This document shows positions 59,001-64,000 of a DNA stretch of 64,000 nucleotides, in pieces; position 1 is the stretch's first letter; every line of letters begins with the position of its first letter. This DNA is from Anisodus tanguticus. Lineage: Eukaryota > Streptophyta > Magnoliopsida > Solanales > Solanaceae. The stretch covers positions 1,186,142-1,250,141 of the forward strand of contig CM067555.1 in NCBI GenBank assembly GCA_034509755.1. Direction: 5' to 3'. The notes beneath the pieces were generated by a model. That model did not search any database and had not been told where the DNA came from. It saw only the letters and a list, made by a program, of their open reading frames with translations. The translations under genes and the position numbers were made by a program.

Positions 59001-59425
59001 TTTGGGAGACAACCTCATTTCATGGTCGTCAAAACGACAACCGACGATGTCTTGGTCAAGCGCTGACGCAGAATACCGAGGGGTCGCCAATGTGGTTGCT
59101 GAATCATGTTGGCTCCGTAATCTCCTTTTTTAAGCTCCATTGTCCGATTGAAAAAGAAAATATGGTATATTGTGATAATGTGAGTGCGATATACTTATCC
59201 GGTAATCCAGTCCAGCATCAACGCACAAAACATATAGAAATGGATATATTATTTGTCCGAGAAAAGGTTGTACGTGGACAAGTCCGTGTTCTCCATGTAC
59301 AGTCCCGATATCAGATTGCCAACATTTTCACCAAAGGTCTTTCGTGCGTACTATTTGATGATTTCAGGGACAGTTTCAGCATACGACAACCTCCCGCTAA
59401 GACCTGGGGGGGACTGTTAGGATAA
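56068..59425 (+). pseudogene. Copia E pol, broken
   Basis: Protease at 56138-56170 reads WYMDIGATSHMT: the catalytic DTG is now DIG. Integrase (56300-57310) has PKLIKNLINVRHFTTDNNVS, CVIGKHVKLSF, DLLHCDLWTSLVLSSAGH and FQCDNGREFINAQFN, with a frame change near 56985, then NGKAERKIRTINNIIRTLL and FGCLCYPLFPSTTINKL. A Pro-rich linker spans 57480-57830. RT (57890-58760) has TWELVPRPSNVNIIRSMW, HQLDVKNAFLHGHLQETVYM and YVDGIILTTS, where the catalytic YVDD is YVDG. RNase H (58810-59425) has two frames with DADWGGCPDTRCFTSGYC and HQRTKHIEMDILFVREKV. Clearly inactive. Confidence 0.88.
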
Positions 59426-59618
59426 TTAGCCCATAATTAGCCAAAATCATCCCATATCAATTTAATTATTAGTATCACATAATTTAGGGTATGATTGTAA
59501 ATTAGTATCACATAATTAGGGCATGATTAGATAGATATTCAATTATTATTAGTCTTATACACTTGTATATAGATGACTACATTGGAATGAAATAATCTTA
59601 TGGGATTAACTTCCTTCG
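59415..59618 (+). repeat. 3' LTR of Copia E
   Basis: 204 bp; small gaps relative to the 5' LTR; overlaps the end of the RNase H frame. Confidence 0.88.
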
Positions 59619-59623
59619 GGACC

Positions 59624-60294
59624 TTTATTTATACTTGTGGTGTCCAAGCCAACTTACAACACACCTGCTAGCTCCACCAGCACATGTATCGGGTACTTTG
59701 TGCATCAGAACCGATGGGAAAAAATCACCTAACGTTTTGCCTCTGGAACCCGAGGATTCTCAACTTATTTAATTGATTATTATGCCATACCCTTAACTGT
59801 CACGTGGGGGACATTCATATTTTTGATGTATTTGAGTTGCAACTTATCGATATGATATTGTTATTGCTATTTATCCATTTTGCATTACATAAAATATAGA
59901 CATCACTTACGAGAAATTCTACATTATTGGTATATATCCTTTTATGCATTAATTTATATAGACATTACTAAGGAGAAATTTTGAGTACTCTTTAGTTAGA
60001 TCAAATAAATGCAACTTAAATTCAAAGTACTATATTAATTGTAACAACACCAATAACCGTACCTTCTAGCAGAACAAAACTAGAGGTGATTGAGACATCA
60101 CTTGTATGCTACTACCGGAGAAAAAACAACATCGTTCGACGGGGGACGAGTTGTTGTTTCACTGAGTACGTTGTTGTTGTATTCAATATCCGACATTTGC
60201 TTTGAAAACCAGAGTAGGATGACAAAATTGGCTTGAAACAAGAGTAGGAGTTACAAAATTAGCCCAAAGCTGAAGTTTTGGGCGGGGGACGGGT
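59624..60294. other. Intergenic DNA between Copia E and the FAR 3' duplicate
   Basis: No gene seen. Short repeat-like motifs occur (GTTGTTGTATTCAATATCC near 60170; a pair of AGAGTAGGA near 60210 and 60242). Confidence 0.35.
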
Positions 60295-60465
60295 TATTAG
60301 GAATTCATATTCCTGGTGTGGAAAAATATGTATTGGAAAGGCAATTACCTATATAAGGCGGGGGGGGGGGGGATTAACATTATATTGTCCTTTTTTCACA
60401 AACTTTTGCTACCTCTACTGTGAAGGAAAGAAATGGAATTAGTTTTGAGAAATGTCTAATAAAAA
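60295..60465 (+). pseudogene. Duplicate of the FAR 3' end (exon 9 tail and 3' flank)
   Basis: GGAATTCATATTCCTGGTGT (GIHIPGVEKYVLE) matches the exon 9 end GIHIPGVKKYVLE at 53271-53309. The similarity continues past the stop (ATTAACATTATATTGTCC versus ATTAACATTATGTTGTCC at 53337) and on to GAAATGGAATTAGTTTTGA (versus 53520-53538). The 53369-53479 MITE is absent. A run of 13 G lies at 60360-60372. Confidence 0.8.
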
Positions 60466-60858
60466 ATCTCTATTATATTTTCAACACACCAACTTGTTCA
60501 TACTTCAAGAGCACATGTACAGCGATGAAAATGCAGTTCGGGTAATATGAGAATATTGACATGCATAGCCCATCCAGAATGACATGCACAAATCGAGAAG
60601 TAGCCAATACAAAAGTCGATATAGATCCGACATTGTCACACAGGAATAGGGAAATAAATTACTTTACATCAACAAGGAAATGTATCGACGATGCAAAATG
60701 GAGCAGTTACAGCTTTACTTCCATATAGTAAACTTATCTCCAATTTCCACTAGAAGTATTTTCTAAGAAACATAAGACATTTGCAAACAAAAGGCAAAGG
60801 TGCAGACTGTTTACAGCATTACAGTTGAGCTAAATTCATAATAACAAGGCTAATCCGT
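60466..60858 (-). other. 3' flank of LSM7
   Basis: Probable 3' UTR and downstream DNA of the minus-strand LSM7 gene. No clear polyadenylation signal could be chosen and no other gene is seen. Confidence 0.35.
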
Positions 60859-62881
60859 CTATGCCCCATCTGGCTGGACAAAAGGATTGGATATCTCATC
60901 TGTACCATCGGTTGGAGCCACAAGCATTACTGCTGTACCCCTGCAAACCTGTGCACGAAAGGAAGGCTTTTAGAAAAAGAGAAAATGGGTCAAATTTACG
61001 TCAACTTCCACGTTACCTAATACCTACCCTTAGTCGCAATAAATTCTTGAACCAGAGTTATGGTACTTCTTTGAAAGACATATTCTTTGACAGACATACA
61101 TAGTACTTCAAAATTTAAATGAATACTAGTATTCAAACATAAAAACTCCTCTGTAGAATGTGCTTGAAACCTATGTTGCTCGGACTCTTCGAAAACTCCA
61201 CCAGGTGCATGTCCGATCTTCCAAAAATAGTGCATTTTTGGAGGATCCAACACGGGAGTGGCAACATTTTTGAGAGTCGGAACAACAAAGCTTGAAACAA
61301 TCAAATGTGCTTTTTTATGCCTACAAAAAGTTTGAAACAACTTTTATAACTAAAGACAGTTTCTTCAGTTTGCGACCACATATTCATAAAACTTGATGCC
61401 AACATGATGAAATACATAACAGTACTTTTTGAAAGAAATTGTTATATTACTTTAAACATTTGACAAAACAATTTCAGAAAACAATGCCATGACATCTCGT
61501 GTTAAGGATTCTGTACTCCCCAACCCCATAATAAAGAGTTAAAAAAAGGGCAAAAGAAGGCGAGAAGTTTGTGTGCTTAAAAAAAAAAGTTTGTGTGCTC
61601 AATGATGGTTCCAGTAGTTGGACATAAGCAGGCATTCAGATGCTTACTGCAGAGCAGAGTACTACTATAGATATATGATAAATGAAAACATACTATTAGG
61701 CCAAGACTTCGTTTATGATCGGTAGTCTTCAGGGGATCATCAGCATCTATGGGGAAAAAAAAATAATCATCAACTGTACAGTAAATGAGATTCCACAAAC
61801 AAATGAGAGACTCTACTTTCTATGTCCATTGCTACAACAGATGCATTACAAGATTAAAACTTGAAACTGTCAATTCAAGACAAGCAGATATATCAACCGG
61901 GGTGCAAATATGATGAGTCACAAGCAACAAAGAAGAGAGGATCCATACCAACCATCTCAACATCCACCCCATGGAAACAAACAAAACATCAGCAACATCA
62001 ATTAACTACACTCAATCACAAATTAGACTGGATTTTTCTCCTTTATCTGAGTTCAGAACAAGCTAAGCTTCGAAGGGATTCCAAGTAAAAGGTTATTCAA
62101 CTAAAGAAAATGATAAAACAAATATACGGTATCAGCAAAGACAAGCCAAACTTGTGGACACTAACATGATACAGAACATGTAAGTTGAGAAACAATACAT
62201 TTCCAGAACTGACAACCACTTGATAATAAAATTAGAATTTTCAAAAAAAAGTTAAATAAAACCAAAAGCAAATGCATTTTGAACTTAATAAACTCTGAAA
62301 GATTGCTATGAGTAATTGTGTTACCTCTAAGGTGCTCCACGGCTTCATCCAAAACAAGATTAAGCAGCTGATCATAGCCTTTAAGTGTTCCTACCACTGT
62401 GAAGAGGGAATTAATCAGCAAAAAAAAAAAAAGATTGTAATTTGAGCACAGAATTTCAATGCAGCTCATAAATGGATCTAAATAAAGAGACTGTATGACA
62501 CACCTTGTCTTCCACCAGTAAGCTTGACCTGCACGCCCTTGTCAACAAATTTTGCCAAATCTAAAACTGTTTCTTTTCTGCCAGACTGAAACAGCGTAAC
62601 AAGAAAGTGTATGAGGCAACTATGACAATACAAATTCAATAAAAGAATTTACACATTTACTCCTCCTTGCTGTTGCATAAAAAATATCTTAAGAATCCTT
62701 TCTTCTTCTCTTTTTATCCCAACGTACGAAATCTAGACAGCTTCCAACTATTTTAACAAAAACAAAGTAATAACCATGAATTTCCAACTTTCATGCTGAG
62801 CCATTCTAGTTTCACATTTTTCCTCCTGCAATCAACTTAGGAAGAAGGAAACTGAGTACGGTGTAAGTGAGAACTTACCAT
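60859..62881 (-). CDS. LSM7: Sm-like protein LSM7, 5 coding exons
   Basis: Minus-strand coding exons: 62881-62879 (ATG only, followed by GTAAGT), 62585-62504, 62396-62325, 61746-61694 and 60948-60859. Total 300 nt, 99 aa, the usual plant LSM7 length. It begins MSGRKETVLDLAKFVDKGVQ. The Sm1 motif is VKLTGGRQVVGTLKGYDQLL with NLVLDEAVEHL (residues ~20-50). The Sm2 motif is LGLIVCRGTAVMLVAPTDG (residues ~66-84), and it ends ISNPFVQPDGA. Family role: a subunit of the LSM1-7 ring (cytoplasmic decapping and mRNA decay) and of LSM2-8 (U6 snRNA stability, nucleus). All splice sites are GT-AG. The first exon must also hold a 5' UTR upstream of 62881. Introns are clean apart from a MITE at 61172-61290 in the last intron. 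Confidence 0.93.
61172..61290. mobile_element. Palindromic nightshade MITE (TATGTTGCTCGG family), copy 2
   Basis: It starts TATGTTGCTCGGACTCT and contains CCAAAAATAGTGCATTTTTGG like copy 1 at 15667-15770; the right end (TCGGAACAACA) is more diverged. It lies in the last intron of LSM7. Confidence 0.7.
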
Positions 62882-63370
62882 TCTTCTGTATATCTAAAGA
62901 GTTTTCTTTATCCAACTAATGGAAAAAATTTGCTACAAGCAAGATGGATATATCCTGCAATAGGAAAACATGAAGTAGAAAAAATGAGTGGACAATCCAG
63001 CAAACTTACTTGTAGAGAGTAGATACAGATCTGCTTTCTAATAATTGTTAGCCTCCTAAATGTTTTAATGAGGATTGCACATATATAGTCACTATCTCAC
63101 AAATACTATTGATTGCAGGAAGAAATTAATTGAACAAAAGCACATCAGTATGATCGTGACACAAAAGGGAAGGAAGTGTAGCAAGCTACACAGAATAAAA
63201 ACGGATAGATAAGTCAAGCTGTCAATCAAGTATCCAGCAAAGTCGGCGGAGGACCAAGAAAGGAGTATGAGCTGTCAAAGTTAAAGAAGGAAAAGAACCA
63301 GCAAATCAATCAGAAGGAGAAGTGTCCGCCTGGAGAAGGAAAGAAATTAACCAAGGTACAAGACTATAGC
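62882..63370 (-). promoter_or_regulatory. 5' UTR and promoter region of LSM7
   Basis: This lies directly upstream of the LSM7 ATG. No certain TATA box. From about 63110 the sequence is purine-rich (GAAGAAA, AAGGAAAAG) and looks like part of an interspersed repeat that continues at 63719-63950. Confidence 0.4.
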
Positions 63371-63718
63371 TACGGGTGTCAAATGGGCGGATTGGGCGGG
63401 TCAAGTTACTTGGGCTGAAATGGGCTAAAATGTGGGTCATAACCCAACCCGCCCAATTCTTACCAGTTTTAATTTCTTTATTTGTTCTTTTATAATTTTT
63501 AAGTACGTATATTTTTTCTTCTTTTATGGTTATATATAATATATCAAATAAAAAAATATCTTTTTGAAAATATTATGACAAGGTTTTTATGGGTCAATTT
63601 GGGCTACATATCAGCCCCATTTTTAATGGGCTGAGCTAATAAATGGGCGGCGATTAACCCACCCAAACTTAAGCGGGTTGGGGGGTCCTGTTTTCATGGG
63701 CTAATTTTGCCACCCCTA
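63371..63718. mobile_element. hAT MITE, 348 bp
   Basis: The left end TACGGGTGTCAAA and the inverted right end TAGGGGTGGCAAA are flanked by ACTATAGC (63363-63370) and ACTACAAC (63719-63726), 6/8. GGGCGG/GGGCTGA motifs sit near both ends with an AT-rich centre. Confidence 0.82.
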
Positions 63719-63955
63719 ACTACAACGAAGAAGAAGATAGCCAGAAACAAAGTAATGCATAAGCAATGAAGTTTGTACAAGAAGTCAAAACTCAAGAAGG
63801 AAATCCTAAGTTACAGCAGAATGCAAGGATTCAAATTTGATGCACAAGAAGTCAAGGATAAAGGAAATTCACATTTGCAGCAAAGCACAAAGGAGTCTGT
63901 CCAAAATTCAAGGAAATAAAGAAAGACAGAAGATTTTCGGATTCGAAGTTGCAAT
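63719..63955. repeat. Purine-rich unclassified repeat sequence
   Basis: Recurring AAGAAGTCAA and AAGGAAAT motifs; a continuation of the 63110-63370 stretch across the MITE. No coding frame of note. Confidence 0.35.
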
Positions 63956-63965
63956 CAAGGATTTG

Positions 63966-64000
63966 CTTGAGCGGAGATCTATCGGGAACACACTCTCTAC
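63966..64000 (+). mobile_element. Au-type SINE start, cut by window edge
   Basis: TTGAGCGGAGATCTATCGGG and then CTCTCTAC match the middle of the Au SINE in plus orientation; the rest lies beyond the window. Confidence 0.6.

Larger units (their letters stand above)
54657..59618 (+). mobile_element. Ty1/copia retrotransposon E
   Basis: 5' LTR 54657-54868 and 3' LTR 59415-59618 (TGTTAGGATAATTAG...TTCCTTC). The flanks GTACC (54652-54656) and GGACC (59619-59623) are a 4/5 duplication. The last base of the 3' LTR appears changed. All Copia domains are present in order but with many stops and shifts. Gag and Pol are close to element D; the LTRs are different. Confidence 0.9.

Noticed and set aside
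61861..62088. Plus-strand frame of 75 codons
   Set aside because: Lies in an LSM7 intron on the opposite strand and has no recognisable domain.

Overview
This is a plant nuclear window, almost certainly from a Solanaceae genome. Support for that: spliced genes with GT-AG introns, an AT-rich background, Au-type SINE pieces with the TTGTTGTTG tail, Stowaway MITEs ending in CTCCCTCCGT, TRIM-like elements primed by initiator tRNA-Met, and several MITE families I associate with nightshades. The genus cannot be fixed from the sequence alone.

Three genes can be assembled exon by exon. (1) 15269-20511, minus strand: an 11-exon membrane transporter of the SLC35F/DUF914 type, 343 aa. (2) 43064-53337, plus strand: a 9-exon fatty acyl-CoA reductase of the MALE STERILITY 2/FAR2 type, 582 aa, with a plastid-type N-terminal extension and a TATA box 78 bp upstream of the ATG. 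A 4.9-kb Copia element lies antisense in its intron 7. (3) 60859-62881, minus strand: the Sm-like protein LSM7, 99 aa, whose start codon is the last three bases of exon 1. At the left edge the first 55 codons of an unidentified Pro/Gln/Thr-rich protein run off the window on the minus strand.

Most of the rest is nested transposable-element debris. Region by region: 247-4350 is a Stowaway MITE abutted by a 3.9-kb hAT element with a broken transposase. 5340-6464 is a Copia gag remnant between direct repeats. 7020-7281 is a TRIM. 7282-13382 is a minus-strand Copia (A) lacking its 5' end and split by two copies, in opposite orientation, of one hAT MITE. 13383-14353 is a broken duplicate of transporter exons 4-6, followed by a Copia 5' fragment (C, 14354-15068). 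21701-26997 is a complete but dead Copia (B). 27971-31461 is a second hAT with a decayed transposase. 31690-33225 is a LINE 3' half. 33230-40180 is a patchwork of SINEs, hAT and foldback elements, and a last-exon relic of a second FAR gene. 46914-51784 (D) and 54657-59618 (E) are two related Copia elements in and after the FAR gene. 63371-63718 is another hAT MITE, and an Au SINE runs off the right edge.

The three genes show no functional link. The FAR gene would act in plastids, probably in pollen-wall lipid synthesis. LSM7 acts in mRNA decay and U6 snRNP rings. The transporter acts in a membrane, substrate unknown. The most informative features are archaeological: target-site duplications (TSDs) that define element ends exactly, gene-fragment duplications that date insertions, and a composite hAT structure that carries a LINE reverse-transcriptase fragment.
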